A DNA stretch of 64,000 bases from Shewanella colwelliana ATCC 39565. GTDB taxonomy: Bacteria; Pseudomonadota; Gammaproteobacteria; Enterobacterales; Shewanellaceae. The DNA lies in assembly GCF_000518705.1 (NCBI RefSeq), contig NZ_JAEC01000004.1, positions 30,275 through 94,274 on the forward strand, in the 5' to 3' direction. Within the stretch, counting starts at the first letter, position 1. Each line of letters begins with the position of its first letter. Shown one piece after another: positions 1 to 9,915 of this stretch. The notes under the pieces were generated by a model. The model was given only the letters and a program-made list of their open reading frames with translations. It did no database searches and was not told where the DNA came from. The position numbers were made by a program, and so were the translations under genes.

Positions 1-1687
1 ACTTGAAACCGTCATTCCAGTTACCCTGGATCCAGTTCATCATGTAACCGCCGTACGATCCACCCAAGGCACAGGCACGCGTGCTATCTAACCATTTTTG
101 CTGTGCTGTCACAGCGGCTAAACCTTTCTGTAAGTCTTCTAATGGCTTGCCGCCCCAATCTTGTGAGATTGAATCGGTAAAGGCTTGGCCATAACCAGTT
201 GAGCCGTGGAAATCGATCATCACCACACCGTAACCTGCACCGGCCCACAGTTGTGCGTTCCAACGGCTACTAAACGAGTTACCGAATGAGCCTTGTGGCC
301 CACCATGTACTAAAAAGGCGATAGGATACTTCTTACCCGCTTTATAACCCACCGGCTTTATCCAGTAGCCGAAGACTTCCTCGTTGTTCCACCCCTTAAA
401 ACTGAACTGCTCATACTCACCAAATTTGATTTTGGCGAGCTTATCTTTATTGACGTCAGTCAAGCGGGTTCTATTTTGACCATCTAGCGCCATGGTATAA
501 AGATCGCCAGGCTGTACTAAGCTCTTGTGATTGAAAACAATCTTATCAGCGGTTACACCAACAATGCTGTTGCTACCTTCGTTATAGATAGTCTTAACAT
601 CACCAAACTGGGTGTTTACCTCAAAAATGCTCACTTGACCCACATCTTGCGCGGTCACATAAAGGGTGCGGTTATCTTTGCCAAACATCAATGAACTGGC
701 ACTGCGATCCCACAGCGGAGCGACCTCCTTTTCTTGGCCTGTAACCGTGTCACGTAACATGATGCGGTAACGATCGGCTTCAAAACCTGGCTTGGTCATC
801 GCAAGATATGCCATATAACGACCGTCTACTGAGAACGTTGGCAGTGCATCCCACGCCTTATTATCTTCAGTCAGGTTTTTAGCGGTTCCACCTGTAACTG
901 GTACCTGCCACAAATCGTAATTGGTTTCCCACGCTTGTTGAGTACTCGGTGCTTTTGCACTGTAGACGACATACTTACCATCTGGGGTAAAGGTCACCTC
1001 TTCCATACCAGAAAAGGGTAGCGCTGGGGTTTCGGTGTCGAGACCTTTGGTAACGTCAACTGGCGCTGTGATGGTTTCACCGTTCAACTGGGCTACAAAC
1101 AGATGGCTGCGGCTATGATCGCCCCAAGTATCCCAATGACGCACCATTAATTGCTTGTACTCACGGCCAGTAGAGCTGCGTTCAGCTTCTGCGGCAAACT
1201 TATCTGCAGAGCAGGTTAAATCTTCGCAAGCTGGGAATACACGAATATTAATGACCACTTGCTTGCCATCTTGAGACAGCTTAAAACCCTCAACATCCAG
1301 TGGTAGCTCAGAGATCTGTTGCGCTTCACCACCATCAAGAGCCAGTTCAAATAGTTGTGAACTGCCATTACGCGCCGCTAAAAAATAGACTTTTTTATCA
1401 TCAGCACTAAAAGCAACACTGTGCTCTGTGCCTGTTGCAGTAGTCAGGCGTTTGGCCGCTTGATCACTACCTATTGTTTGAAGATAAAGATCAGACGAAG
1501 CGACACCTTTGTCATCAATATTTTTAACAGCATAAACGACTTTATTGCCATCATTAGACAATACAGACGAATGCAGCTTGTTGATTTTGACTAAGTCTTG
1601 CACTTTAAAAGGCTGTGGTTCTGCAGCATTAGCGCCAAATGCTAAGCCAGCAGTTGCCAAGGCAAGTATGATTGCAGTTTTTTTCAT
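1..1687 (-). CDS. S9 family prolyl oligopeptidase / dipeptidyl aminopeptidase, exported, C-terminus cut by window edge
   Basis: The gene starts at the ATG at 1687 and runs off the left edge, so about 562 residues are visible. The N-terminus (MKKTAIILALATAGLAF...) is a clear Sec signal peptide ending near ANA-AEP, which places the enzyme in the periplasm or outside. A beta-propeller-like region rich in WD and DGK/NGN turns follows, and the last visible residues hold the nucleophile motif GGSYGGYM of the S9 alpha/beta-hydrolase fold. The catalytic Asp and His would lie beyond the window. S9 peptidases of this type cleave short peptides after Pro or Ala; the exact specificity cannot be read here. 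It is transcribed in the same direction as the fumarase gene behind it, but a terminator-like hairpin lies between them, so it is probably a separate unit. Confidence 0.9.
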   Translation of the reverse strand, partial: MKKTAIILALATAGLAFGANAAEPQPFKVQDLVKINKLHSSVLSNDGNKVVYAVKNIDDKGVASSDLYLQTIGSDQAAKRLTTATGTEHSVAFSADDKKVYFLAARNGSSQLFELALDGGEAQQISELPLDVEGFKLSQDGKQVVINIRVFPACEDLTCSADKFAAEAERSSTGREYKQLMVRHWDTWGDHSRSHLFVAQLNGETITAPVDVTKGLDTETPALPFSGMEEVTFTPDGKYVVYSAKAPSTQQAWETNYDLWQVPVTGGTAKNLTEDNKAWDALPTFSVDGRYMAYLAMTKPGFEADRYRIMLRDTVTGQEKEVAPLWDRSASSLMFGKDNRTLYVTAQDVGQVSIFEVNTQFGDVKTIYNEGSNSIVGVTADKIVFNHKSLVQPGDLYTMALDGQNRTRLTDVNKDKLAKIKFGEYEQFSFKGWNNEEVFGYWIKPVGYKAGKKYPIAFLVHGGPQGSFGNSFSSRWNAQLWAGAGYGVVMIDFHGSTGYGQAFTDSISQDWGGKPLEDLQKGLAAVTAQQKWLDSTRACALGGSYGGYMMNWIQGNWNDGFK

Positions 1688-1762
1688 TGTTATTGTCATC
1701 TTATTGAAGTGAAGACCAGACCCATGCTGATCTTAAAAATTTTATGCGCAAGCACACTAAAC

Positions 1763-1795
1763 AAAAATTGGGGATTAGGCAAGCCGCCTATCCCC
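1763..1795 (-). terminator. Rho-independent terminator of the fumarase gene
   Basis: Read on the minus strand, a GGGGATAGGC arm pairs with GCCTAATCCCC (one bulged base) around a five-base loop and is followed by AATTTTTG. It lies about 30 bases past the fumarase stop codon. Confidence 0.7.
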
Positions 1796-1823
1796 ATGGT
1801 TTTAGCCACTTTGTAACGCCATG

Positions 1824-3347
1824 TTAGCTAAGTTTTACCTTCCACATTGCTGGACCGGTTTCATGAGCATTAACGCCGTCACTGTCAACGGCAACGGTTA
1901 CAGGCATGTCTTGAACATCAAACTCGTAGATAGCTTCCATACCCAAGTCTTCAAACGCCACCACGCGAGACTTCTTAATCGCTTTAGAGACAAGATACGC
2001 AGCGCCCCCAACCGCCATCAGATACACAGCTTTATGCTTCTTAATCGACTCGACTGTCGCAGGGCCACGTTCAGCTTTTCCTATCATGCCCATTAACCCA
2101 GTTTTATCGAGCATCAGATCGGTAAACTTATCCATACGAGTAGCCGTGGTAGGACCGGCTGGACCGACTACCTCACTGCCAACCGGATCAACAGGACCCA
2201 CGTAATAGATAAACTTGCCAGTAAAGTCTACGCCTTCTGGTAAGCCTTCACCGCTCTCGATAAGCGTCTGAATACGCTTGTGGGCCGCATCGCGTCCGGT
2301 AAGCATCTTACCGTTTAGCAGTAACACATCACCACTCTTCCACTGTTCAATATCAGCTTGCGTCACGGTATCAAGGTTTACACGGCGTACATCTTCACCC
2401 GCTTCACGAGTGATCTCTGGCCAATCCGCTAATGATGGAGGAGTCAGGTCGGCAGGACCTGAACCATCAAGATGAAAATGAACATGGCGGGTGGCCGCAC
2501 AATTTGGGATCATGACCACAGGTTTTGATGCAGCATGAGTTGGCGCCGATTTGATTTTGATATCCAATACGGTCGTCAAGCCGCCCAAGCCTTGAGCACC
2601 AATACCTAGCTTATTGGCTCGCTCAAAGATCTCAAGACGTAGCTTCTCTTCTGTAGTCTCAGCACCACGCGCTTGCAGCTCGTGAATATCGACAGGGTCC
2701 ATCAGTGACTCTTTGGCCATCACAGCCGCTTTCTCCGCAGTGCCGCCGATCCCTATACCTAACATACCTGGTGGGCACCAACCCGCGCCCATAGTTGGCA
2801 AGGTTTTTTCTACCCATGCAGCGATATCGTCAGACGGGTTAAGCATCACCATCTTAGATTTGTTTTCCGACCCGCCACCTTTCGCGGCAATAGCCACTTC
2901 AACATGATCACCTGGCACCATATCGATATGCACCACAGATGGGGTGTTATCACGGGTGTTCTTGCGACTTCCGGCTGGGTCAGCCACGATCGATGCACGC
3001 AGCGGGTTATCAGGATTGGTGTAAGCGCGCCTGACGCCTTCATCTACCATCTCCTGTACCGTCATATCGGTTTTGTCCCACTTAACCCCCATTCCAACCT
3101 TAACAAAACAGGTGACAATACCAGTGTCTTGGCACAAAGGACGTTTGCCTTCGGCTGACATACGAGAGTTAATCAGGATTTGAGCAATCGCATCTTTTGC
3201 TGCAACACTCTCCTCTTTCTCGTACGCCTCTGCCATAGCATCAACGAAGTCTTTTGGGTGGTAATAAGAGATATATTGAAGTGCATCAGCAACACTTTCG
3301 ATTAGGTCGGCTTGCTTAATGATGGGCTGTTCTATACTCACAGACAT
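1824..3347 (-). CDS. Class I fumarate hydratase (iron-sulfur, FumA/FumB type)
   Basis: This is the oxygen-sensitive [4Fe-4S] fumarase that interconverts fumarate and L-malate in the TCA cycle and in fumarate respiration, in the cytoplasm. From the ATG at 3347 the protein is 507 residues, the usual class I length. The N-terminal lyase domain carries PLCQDTG, whose Cys is an expected cluster ligand, and the middle holds IPNCAATRHVHF, a second Cys and His-rich stretch. The C-terminal domain has YVGPVDPVGSEVVGPAGPTT. The frame stays open upstream to a GTG at 3416, but those 23 extra residues do not look like the family; the SD-like AAGGA sits very close to the chosen ATG, so the start is good but not certain. 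It stands divergent from pabB across about 130 bases. Confidence 0.93.
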   Translation of the reverse strand: MSVSIEQPIIKQADLIESVADALQYISYYHPKDFVDAMAEAYEKEESVAAKDAIAQILINSRMSAEGKRPLCQDTGIVTCFVKVGMGVKWDKTDMTVQEMVDEGVRRAYTNPDNPLRASIVADPAGSRKNTRDNTPSVVHIDMVPGDHVEVAIAAKGGGSENKSKMVMLNPSDDIAAWVEKTLPTMGAGWCPPGMLGIGIGGTAEKAAVMAKESLMDPVDIHELQARGAETTEEKLRLEIFERANKLGIGAQGLGGLTTVLDIKIKSAPTHAASKPVVMIPNCAATRHVHFHLDGSGPADLTPPSLADWPEITREAGEDVRRVNLDTVTQADIEQWKSGDVLLLNGKMLTGRDAAHKRIQTLIESGEGLPEGVDFTGKFIYYVGPVDPVGSEVVGPAGPTTATRMDKFTDLMLDKTGLMGMIGKAERGPATVESIKKHKAVYLMAVGGAAYLVSKAIKKSRVVAFEDLGMEAIYEFDVQDMPVTVAVDSDGVNAHETGPAMWKVKLS

Positions 3348-3474
3348 TTCCTTACTCACAGTTTGGTGATTCACCGCCCTTTTGCAGGGTCGCGTATTTT
3401 TTTTTAATCCGTTCACAATATGATACTCTTTCGCGACTTTTAGGGGAACATCACATTTTAGATAAGGTTATTTG

Positions 3475-4869
3475 ATGGATTATTCATCAACTCAAGATGT
3501 TGCAGTGAAAACCTTGGACTGGAATTTTTCAACAACTGAGGTTTTCGGCCATTTTGCCGAACACAAATGGGCAGTGTTACTTGACTCAGCGAATGCTGAG
3601 CACCCTAACGCCCGTTACGACATTATGAGTTACAGCCCCGTCGCGACATTAGTGACCCGTGGTGAGTTGACCGAGATAACCCACATTAATGCCACGGGCG
3701 AAAAAAACCTGCTTTGCAGTCGTGAGGATCCCTTTAGCTTATTAGCGCGCACCATTAAGCATTATTTCCCTATTAGCCAGTCAGTAAACTTGCCCTTTAG
3801 TGGTGGCGCACTGGGATCTTTTAGTTATGATCTGGGGCGAAGGGTGGAATCCTTACCGCACATTGCACAGCAAGATATTGCGTTACCCGAAATGAATGTC
3901 GGCCTCTACACTTGGGCATTGATTTATGACCGATGCGAAACACAATGGTCTCTGGTGCACTATCATGGCAGTGCTGCTCTAGAATCGACCTTAGCAGAAA
4001 TTGAATCTCAGCTGTCCGTTGCACCAACTCATACTCATTTCTCTCTGACCCACGACTGGCAGCCACAGATCAGCCAACACGATTACAGTGAAAAGTTTGA
4101 CACGGTGCAGAGATACTTGCATAGCGGTGATTGCTACCAAATAAACCTCACCCAACGTTTCGACGCACAATATCAAGGTGACGAATGGCAAGCCTACCTC
4201 AAGTTGAGAGCCAGTAATAAAGCCCCATTTTCCGCGTTTATTCGTCTGCCACAACACTCCATATTGTCGATATCCCCAGAGCGCTTTATCCAACTCAACG
4301 GCAGTGATATAGAGACTAAACCAATAAAAGGTACCCTCCCCAGGTCCAGCGATCCAGTGTTGGATAAACTGGCTGCTGCAACCCTAGCAACATCAGAAAA
4401 AGATCGCGCTGAAAACGTCATGATTGTCGATCTGCTGCGTAATGATATCGGCAAGGTCGCTCAAGCCGGTAGTGTCGGCGTGCCACACCTTTTCGATATT
4501 GAAAGTTTTCCTGCCGTGCACCATTTAGTCAGCACTGTGACCGCCAAACTCGATAGCCGCTACAGCGGCTGTGATCTACTCAGGGCAGCATTTCCTGGTG
4601 GCTCAATCACCGGTGCCCCAAAAATTCGGGCCATGGAGATTATTGAGGAACTTGAGCCTTCAAGACGCTCAATATACTGTGGCACTATCGGCTACATCAG
4701 CCAAGATGGCAAAATGGACACCAATATCACCATCAGAACCTTAGTCACTGAGGATCAGCATATCTACTGTTGGGCTGGTGGCGGTATCGTAGCCGATTCA
4801 AACGTCGATGCTGAATACCAAGAAAGCTATGATAAGGTAAGCAGAATATTACCCATTCTGTCGAAATAG
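3475..4869 (+). CDS. pabB: Aminodeoxychorismate synthase component I (PabB)
   Basis: With a PabA glutaminase it converts chorismate and glutamine to 4-amino-4-deoxychorismate, the first committed step to p-aminobenzoate and folate. The 464-residue protein has the anthranilate synthase I N-terminal domain followed by the chorismate-binding domain. PIKGTLPRS (near residue 283) carries the Lys that separates PabB from TrpE, which has Ala there. DLLRNDIGKV and FPGGSITGAPK (near 372-383) are the active-site and Mg-binding motifs. A TTG lies directly before the ATG at 3475, but AAGG eight bases upstream of the ATG favours the ATG. The Nudix gene follows after 14 bases, so the two are probably co-transcribed. 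Confidence 0.93.
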   Translation: MDYSSTQDVAVKTLDWNFSTTEVFGHFAEHKWAVLLDSANAEHPNARYDIMSYSPVATLVTRGELTEITHINATGEKNLLCSREDPFSLLARTIKHYFPISQSVNLPFSGGALGSFSYDLGRRVESLPHIAQQDIALPEMNVGLYTWALIYDRCETQWSLVHYHGSAALESTLAEIESQLSVAPTHTHFSLTHDWQPQISQHDYSEKFDTVQRYLHSGDCYQINLTQRFDAQYQGDEWQAYLKLRASNKAPFSAFIRLPQHSILSISPERFIQLNGSDIETKPIKGTLPRSSDPVLDKLAAATLATSEKDRAENVMIVDLLRNDIGKVAQAGSVGVPHLFDIESFPAVHHLVSTVTAKLDSRYSGCDLLRAAFPGGSITGAPKIRAMEIIEELEPSRRSIYCGTIGYISQDGKMDTNITIRTLVTEDQHIYCWAGGGIVADSNVDAEYQESYDKVSRILPILSK

Positions 4870-4883
4870 AGGTAGGAGTGTCG

Positions 4884-5459
4884 ATGACCCTAGAGGAGTT
4901 TAAACACCGCTACAATTTAATGATACTGCCGGACGATACAGGCCCAGTGATCAGTCACCGACTTCGTCAAGCTGCGGTATTGGTCGCTTTTATTGAACAA
5001 AAACAAGAGCTGCATCTAATCTTAACCCGACGAGCGAGCCACTTACGCGCCCACCCTGGGCAAATTAGCTTCCCGGGGGGCAAGGTAGAAAAAAGTGATA
5101 AGAACTTAGAGGCAACGGCGCTACGAGAGGCCCATGAAGAGATCGCACTAGCCATCTCTAATGTCGAGGTGTTAGGCCAATACCCAATGTTTAACACCTT
5201 TACGGGCTTTGCCATCGCCCCCATTATCGGTGTGGTTAAGCAAGGTTTTAATCCGATACTGGATCCTGGTGAAGTCGACGAATTATTTACCGTGCCACTG
5301 TCATTTTTATTGGATCCAGCCAATCGGGTCGTCAAACACTTCATGCGCCGCGGTATCCAATACCCCGTCTATTTCATCCAATACCAAGAGTATTTTATCT
5401 GGGGCGCAACAGCAGCCATGATAGATAGGATCTGCCGCCAAATATCCTATAACGGTTAG
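4884..5459 (+). CDS. Nudix hydrolase, CoA pyrophosphatase (YeaB/NudL type)
   Basis: It is expected to split coenzyme A or acyl-CoA into phosphopantetheine and 3',5'-ADP in the cytoplasm. The sequence shows the CoA-family signature upstream of the Nudix box, LRAHPGQISFPGG near residues 50-66, and then a canonical box with spaced G, E, REAHEE and a final I (residues about 65-87) that binds the metal ions. The 191-residue length fits the family. A GTG at 4878 is in frame, but GGTAGGAG five bases upstream of the ATG at 4884 makes the ATG the better start. It follows pabB closely and is convergent with the small membrane gene whose stop lies five bases beyond. Confidence 0.9.
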   Translation: MTLEEFKHRYNLMILPDDTGPVISHRLRQAAVLVAFIEQKQELHLILTRRASHLRAHPGQISFPGGKVEKSDKNLEATALREAHEEIALAISNVEVLGQYPMFNTFTGFAIAPIIGVVKQGFNPILDPGEVDELFTVPLSFLLDPANRVVKHFMRRGIQYPVYFIQYQEYFIWGATAAMIDRICRQISYNG

Positions 5460-5463
5460 AGGA

Positions 5464-5799
5464 TTAAACCAGAAAGCTGATATAGAGCCCAGCAGCCAAT
5501 GATGACAGCAGTAGCAATGGAATATTAAACCAATAGCCCAAACGACTATGATGTGCAGCATAGTAGTTCAGCGCTAAGCTGAGCAAGCTTATGGCTGCAC
5601 AGGTCCAAATGACATACTCAAGTCTCAGTGTCATGGTTGGGTCCCAACTTAAGCGTACGCTCGCGCCCTTGCTTAAATAGTAACCAACCGCTCTATCCGG
5701 TCTTGCTTGGTCAAAAATCAATAATGCATAAACAGCCAACGCCCAACCACCGATAGAGAGCAGGCTTAATAGCAATTGAAATACTTTCAGTTTTTTCAC
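5464..5799 (-). CDS. Small inner-membrane protein, function unknown
   Basis: I do not recognise a named family. The 111-residue product starts with a short basic stretch (KKLK) and has three likely transmembrane helices: about residues 8-28, 58-75 and 85-108. Between the first two is a polar loop (DQARPDRAVGYYLSKGASV...) that probably faces the periplasm. GAGG six bases upstream supports the GTG at 5799; the frame is open to 5838 but the extra residues are not membrane-like. It is convergent with the Nudix gene and divergent from asnS. Confidence 0.7.
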   Translation of the reverse strand: MKKLKVFQLLLSLLSIGGWALAVYALLIFDQARPDRAVGYYLSKGASVRLSWDPTMTLRLEYVIWTCAAISLLSLALNYYAAHHSRLGYWFNIPLLLLSSLAAGLYISFLV

Positions 5800-6055
5800 G
5801 TTAGCCTCTGACTTTTGAGCGTATTTTAAGCATAACAACTTTTATACTGATACACCATTGCGGCCGTGTAAAAACGGTTAGCGCCACCAATTGTATTGAT
5901 ATTGACCCAATCTATAGCGTTAACCTTCCAATTAATCCGAATTATTTAACCTATCCGCCGCTATTGTGGTGTTTTCCCCTTGAGAAAAGCCACCAGCAAG
6001 GTAAGATAAACCTCCAAAATTTTTAATAAAACGATTCGTGGAGAACTAAGCAACA

Positions 6056-7456
6056 ATGAGCATTGCATCTGTCGCTTCTGTATTTAAAGGTGAGTTTGCG
6101 GTTGGTTCGCAAGTCACCGTGCGCGGTTGGGTGAGAACTCGCCGAGATTCCAAGGCCGGCATCTCTTTTCTTGCCGTATATGATGGTTCCTGTTTTGATC
6201 CAATTCAGGGCGTTGTGCCAAATAGCTTAGAAAATTATAACGATGAAATTCTAAAGTTGACTGCAGGATGTTCTGTGATCATGACAGGTGAAGTCGTTGA
6301 ATCTCCAGGTCAAGGCCAAGCATTTGAGCTACAAGTGGTTAGCGTAGAAGTGACAGGTTGGGTTGATGATCCAGATACCTACCCAATGGCAGCTAAACGT
6401 CACTCTATTGAACACCTTCGTGAATTGGCTCACCTACGCCCACGCACCAACATCATTGGTGCTGTTGCTCGCGTACGTAACTGTCTATCTCAAGCGATCC
6501 ATCGTTTCTATCATGAAGAGGGATTTATCTGGGTATCTACCCCACTTATCACCGCTTCTGATTGTGAAGGCGCTGGTGAGATGTTCCGCGTATCAACCCT
6601 TGATATGGAAAATCTCCCTCGCACCGATGATGGCAAAGTCGATTATAAGGAAGATTTCTTCGGTAAAGAATCCTTCCTCACCGTATCAGGTCAGCTTAAT
6701 GCTGAAACCTACGCCAGTGCGCTGTCTAAGGTGTATACGTTTGGACCGACGTTCCGTGCAGAAAATTCAAACACCAGTCGTCACCTTGCTGAATTCTGGA
6801 TGGTTGAGCCAGAAGTTGCCTTTGCTGACTTAGATGACGTTGCAGGCCTCGCTGAACGTATGCTTAAGTTCTGCTTTAAAGCCGTACTAGAAGAGCGCCG
6901 TGATGACTTAGCTTTCTTTGCACAACGTGTCGACAAAACCGTTATTGAACGTCTAGAAAACTTCGTTACCAGCGACTTTGCACAAGTTGATTACACTGAC
7001 GCAGTTGAGATCTTGAAAACCTGCGGTAAAACGTTTGAGTATGATGTTGAATGGGGTATCGATCTACAATCAGAGCATGAGCGTTACCTAGCTGAGGAAC
7101 ACTTCAAAGCACCGGTAGTCGTTAAGAACTATCCAAAAGATATCAAAGCATTTTACATGCGCCTAAACGACGACGGTAAGACCGTTGCAGCGATGGACGT
7201 ACTTGCACCTGGCATTGGTGAGATCATCGGTGGTGCTCAACGTGAAGAGCGTTTAGACGTATTAGATATGCGCCTCGAAGAGATGGAGTTGAGCCAAGAA
7301 GATTACTGGTGGTACCGTGATCTACGTCGTTATGGCACAGTGCCACACGCTGGCTTTGGTTTAGGTTTCGAGCGTTTGGTCTCTTATGTAACGGGAGTTT
7401 CAAATATTCGTGACGTGATTCCGTTCCCACGCGCACCTAAATCAGCTAACTTCTAA
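6056..7456 (+). CDS. asnS: Asparaginyl-tRNA synthetase
   Basis: It charges tRNA(Asn) with asparagine in the cytoplasm. At 466 residues it has the length of the E. coli enzyme. The N-terminal OB-fold anticodon-binding domain ([14 protein letters not shown]..., about residues 18-110) is followed by a class II catalytic core. Motif 2 is seen as [17 protein letters not shown] (about 231-247) and motif 3 as [15 protein letters not shown] near the C-terminus, whose Arg contacts ATP. The start is the ATG preceded by GGAGAAC at suitable spacing. It is a single-gene unit ending in a strong terminator. Nothing unusual. Confidence 0.97.
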   Translation: MSIASVASVFKGEFAVGSQVTVRGWVRTRRDSKAGISFLAVYDGSCFDPIQGVVPNSLENYNDEILKLTAGCSVIMTGEVVESPGQGQAFELQVVSVEVTGWVDDPDTYPMAAKRHSIEHLRELAHLRPRTNIIGAVARVRNCLSQAIHRFYHEEGFIWVSTPLITASDCEGAGEMFRVSTLDMENLPRTDDGKVDYKEDFFGKESFLTVSGQLNAETYASALSKVYTFGPTFRAENSNTSRHLAEFWMVEPEVAFADLDDVAGLAERMLKFCFKAVLEERRDDLAFFAQRVDKTVIERLENFVTSDFAQVDYTDAVEILKTCGKTFEYDVEWGIDLQSEHERYLAEEHFKAPVVVKNYPKDIKAFYMRLNDDGKTVAAMDVLAPGIGEIIGGAQREERLDVLDMRLEEMELSQEDYWWYRDLRRYGTVPHAGFGLGFERLVSYVTGVSNIRDVIPFPRAPKSANF

Positions 7457-7477
7457 TTCGTTAGTCGTTGACTTAGA

Positions 7478-7506
7478 AACGCTCCCAGATAGGGGGCGTT
7501 TTTTTT
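7478..7506 (+). terminator. Rho-independent terminator of asnS
   Basis: AACGCTCCC pairs with GGGGGCGTT (one T-G pair) around AGATA and runs into eight T residues. It lies 22 bases after the asnS stop and may also help stop transcription coming from apbE on the other strand. Confidence 0.9.
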
Positions 7507-7522
7507 CGCATTTTTTAATTGG

Positions 7523-8515
7523 CTAACGAATCACTTTGTACACTAGCCCCTGCTCGCTGAGAAACTGCTCTGCATCTTTCCCTTGCAACATCGCCATGGT
7601 CGCTAGCATACCCGCGCTAATGCACTGCGGCGCACAAACCGTCACCGACAGTGGCGCATGTAACACTGGCATGCCTGTGGTTGGATCAATAATATGGCCA
7701 AAACGCTCACCCTTATCCTCGATAAAACGCCGCGAATGACCACTGGTTGCAATGGCGCCACTGCTGATGGTGATTTTGTCTGCGGTACGATTTAATGCGG
7801 AGGGGTCTTCAATGCCAACCTGCCATGGCTGCGTTGGTGTGCCTGTGACAACCAGATCGCCGCCAAGGTTAATTAAACAGGCTTTGCTCTGCCATGGCGC
7901 AGTACTTGTTTGTTCAGCCTGTGCGGCCAATAGCACAAGTGCGGCACGATCGGCGGCGTACTCCTTAGCAAGACCGCCAAAATCTAACATCATTTCCTGA
8001 GGAAGCAATAATCGACCATCACAAATTTGAATGCGATCAAAACCCACGCGTTTAATGGCGTTACCGATATCGCTCGCATTTGGTATTGAGGTGCCGTCTA
8101 ATTCAAATTTCCACAATGCCATTAAGCTACCAGCCGTGACATCAAAACGCCCTTGGCTTAGTTGATAACACTGCGCGGCAAAATCCATGAGCGCGATGGT
8201 TTCCTCATCAATTTGTTGCCACTTCCCCGCCTGTGCATTAATAATGCTCAGTTGACTGTTAACATCGAAACGGTTGTATTTACTTTCTATGCGTTTGACT
8301 TCGTCGATTGCCGCCATTGCCAAACACGTTATCTCGGCTGAATCATCGCCATCACTGGTGCTTTCAATGAGACATTCACATTGGCTGGCCATCGCACTGA
8401 AGGTAATCCTGTAGTAAGGCTTATCAAACGTAAGCTTGCCGCAGTGACCGCTTGGAGTAATAAACTTTGTTGCTAAGGATTGTGACGTTATCTGACTGGG
8501 TGGATCTGCACGCAT
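7523..8515 (-). CDS. apbE: FAD:protein FMN transferase (ApbE family)
   Basis: ApbE enzymes move FMN from FAD onto a Thr or Ser of target flavoproteins, usually outside the cytoplasmic membrane. The 330-residue protein shows the family core: MASQCECLIE near residue 42, DFGGLAKEYAADRA (about 173-186), INLGGDLVV (about 217) and GHIIDPTTGMPV (about 270), where the Asp and nearby residues bind Mg and FAD. No signal peptide or lipobox is visible at the chosen start, unlike typical ApbE lipoproteins. GAGG upstream of the ATG supports this start. It is the last gene of the TlpA-DUF4266-DUF3570-ApbE set and starts eight bases after the DUF3570 stop. Its flavin acceptor is not evident in the window. 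Confidence 0.88.
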   Translation of the reverse strand: MRADPPSQITSQSLATKFITPSGHCGKLTFDKPYYRITFSAMASQCECLIESTSDGDDSAEITCLAMAAIDEVKRIESKYNRFDVNSQLSIINAQAGKWQQIDEETIALMDFAAQCYQLSQGRFDVTAGSLMALWKFELDGTSIPNASDIGNAIKRVGFDRIQICDGRLLLPQEMMLDFGGLAKEYAADRAALVLLAAQAEQTSTAPWQSKACLINLGGDLVVTGTPTQPWQVGIEDPSALNRTADKITISSGAIATSGHSRRFIEDKGERFGHIIDPTTGMPVLHAPLSVTVCAPQCISAGMLATMAMLQGKDAEQFLSEQGLVYKVIR

Positions 8516-8523
8516 AGTTACCT

Positions 8524-9915
8524 CTAGAACGAAAAACCCAACTGCGCGATGATGGCGTCATTATTTGGGAACTGATCGAACCGCCGCAACTGCCCCACTA
8601 AATCAAATCCCGAATTCTGTGGTCGTTGCTGATAATATTCCAGCCGAAAAGTCGCCAAGGTACCATCTTTTAATCGCTGACCATATTTAAGCCCTATGGT
8701 ATAACTGTCGATAGCCCCTAAACGATAATCTGCGCTGCCATACTGCGGCAGTGCTTGATCATCGCGTAAATACAGCCGATAAAATTTAGCAGCTGTTTGT
8801 TGGTAAGCACGAAGATGCAACTGGACAAAACTCCTTGTCGTTAAGTTGACACGATAGCGCGACTCCAAGGTATGTGAGTCAATTGACCAATCATCAATGC
8901 TATAGCGATATGAGAGATCAAATACTCCATAAGTCAGAGCACATTTGCCCATCACATAGAGACTTTGCTTGAGGCGTTTATCGGGGCGATGTTCATAATG
9001 ATATCCTACTGCATGACCATCGCTGTTAATGCGACTCAGCACTTTATAGGGATCGGTCATATAACCGCTGACGTAAGATACACCATAATTGATCTGCATT
9101 AACCAATACTTATTAACAGTCTGAGTCAGGCCAAGGCTAATATCTAAAGTCTGCTTGCTCTCACTGCCAGACTGACGCGTTTTATCAAATTCAGCTTTAA
9201 AAGCGGCTTCACTATCAAAGTCTTGCCGAAACACCATTTCGCTCATGGGAGCGGGACGACCACCAACGGGATTGGCAATATCATAAAAATAGCCGCCAAC
9301 TAGATTAGCTTGAGTATTCCCTTTATTAAACGACCACTGCCCACCGCCATTAAGGCCAATAGAGGTGTAGTCATATTCCCTTGAAAGATACCCCCCCAAA
9401 GTGGTGAGCGTACCCGCTGAGGGAGTATGTACCCACGTCGAGCTTAACTGTAACCGAGTATCTTTAAAGGTGTCATCAAGCGGGGTTTCGCCGGGACGAG
9501 CCTGATACACCCCAGTACCAGAAGGCCGGGTGAAGGTTTGTACTTGTTGCTGCGTCACAGCGCCATTGGCCGATGCACCAGTAATGGTATCAAGCGCTAA
9601 CTTTGTTACTAGCTTATCTTTGTCACCGAAGTTTTGGCTGAGTTTAAAAATCCCCTCAGCAACCGTGACCCGATCACGCTCTTGATAATACACCATAGCC
9701 ACATCCACCTTAGGAGAGACTTGATTGGTATAGGCATCAGCATCGAGCGCAGTATCAGTAGGGGTAGCACCTGTGTCAACAACAGGCGAAACTTCGCTAC
9801 TTGGATTGGCCAAGCTTGATTGACTTAGCAGGCTGGCAGCTGCAACGATTAACAGTTGACTCACAGAGGTTACTTTGCTGCACGCCTCTTTGCCTTGATA
9901 ACTAGTTGCAGCCAC
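8524..9915 (-). CDS. DUF3570 family protein, probable outer-membrane beta-barrel
   Basis: It matches the DUF3570 family as I remember it, in its usual company of DUF4266, thioredoxin and ApbE genes. A signal sequence (SQLLIVAAASLLSQSSLA, about residues 19-36) precedes a long run of alternating aromatic and polar strands (YRYSIDDWSIDSH, RYRVNLTTRSFVQLHLRAY), and the chain ends in LGFSF with a terminal Phe, the outer-membrane barrel signature. Length is 463 residues from GTG 9915, which overlaps the preceding DUF4266 gene. A GTG at 9864 just before the hydrophobic segment is an alternative start; no ideal ribosome site decides. Function is unknown; a barrel beside a redox/flavin set suggests a surface or assembly role, by inference only. 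Confidence 0.75.
   Translation of the reverse strand: MAATSYQGKEACSKVTSVSQLLIVAAASLLSQSSLANPSSEVSPVVDTGATPTDTALDADAYTNQVSPKVDVAMVYYQERDRVTVAEGIFKLSQNFGDKDKLVTKLALDTITGASANGAVTQQQVQTFTRPSGTGVYQARPGETPLDDTFKDTRLQLSSTWVHTPSAGTLTTLGGYLSREYDYTSIGLNGGGQWSFNKGNTQANLVGGYFYDIANPVGGRPAPMSEMVFRQDFDSEAAFKAEFDKTRQSGSESKQTLDISLGLTQTVNKYWLMQINYGVSYVSGYMTDPYKVLSRINSDGHAVGYHYEHRPDKRLKQSLYVMGKCALTYGVFDLSYRYSIDDWSIDSHTLESRYRVNLTTRSFVQLHLRAYQQTAAKFYRLYLRDDQALPQYGSADYRLGAIDSYTIGLKYGQRLKDGTLATFRLEYYQQRPQNSGFDLVGQLRRFDQFPNNDAIIAQLGFSF

Noticed and set aside
3348..3416. Longer fumarase start at a GTG
   Set aside because: The 23 extra residues are basic and unlike class I fumarases; length from 3347 is the usual 507.
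5940..6005. Attenuator hairpin upstream of asnS
   Set aside because: The possible stem near the GGTGTTTTC and GAAAAGCCACC arms has mismatches and no T tract.
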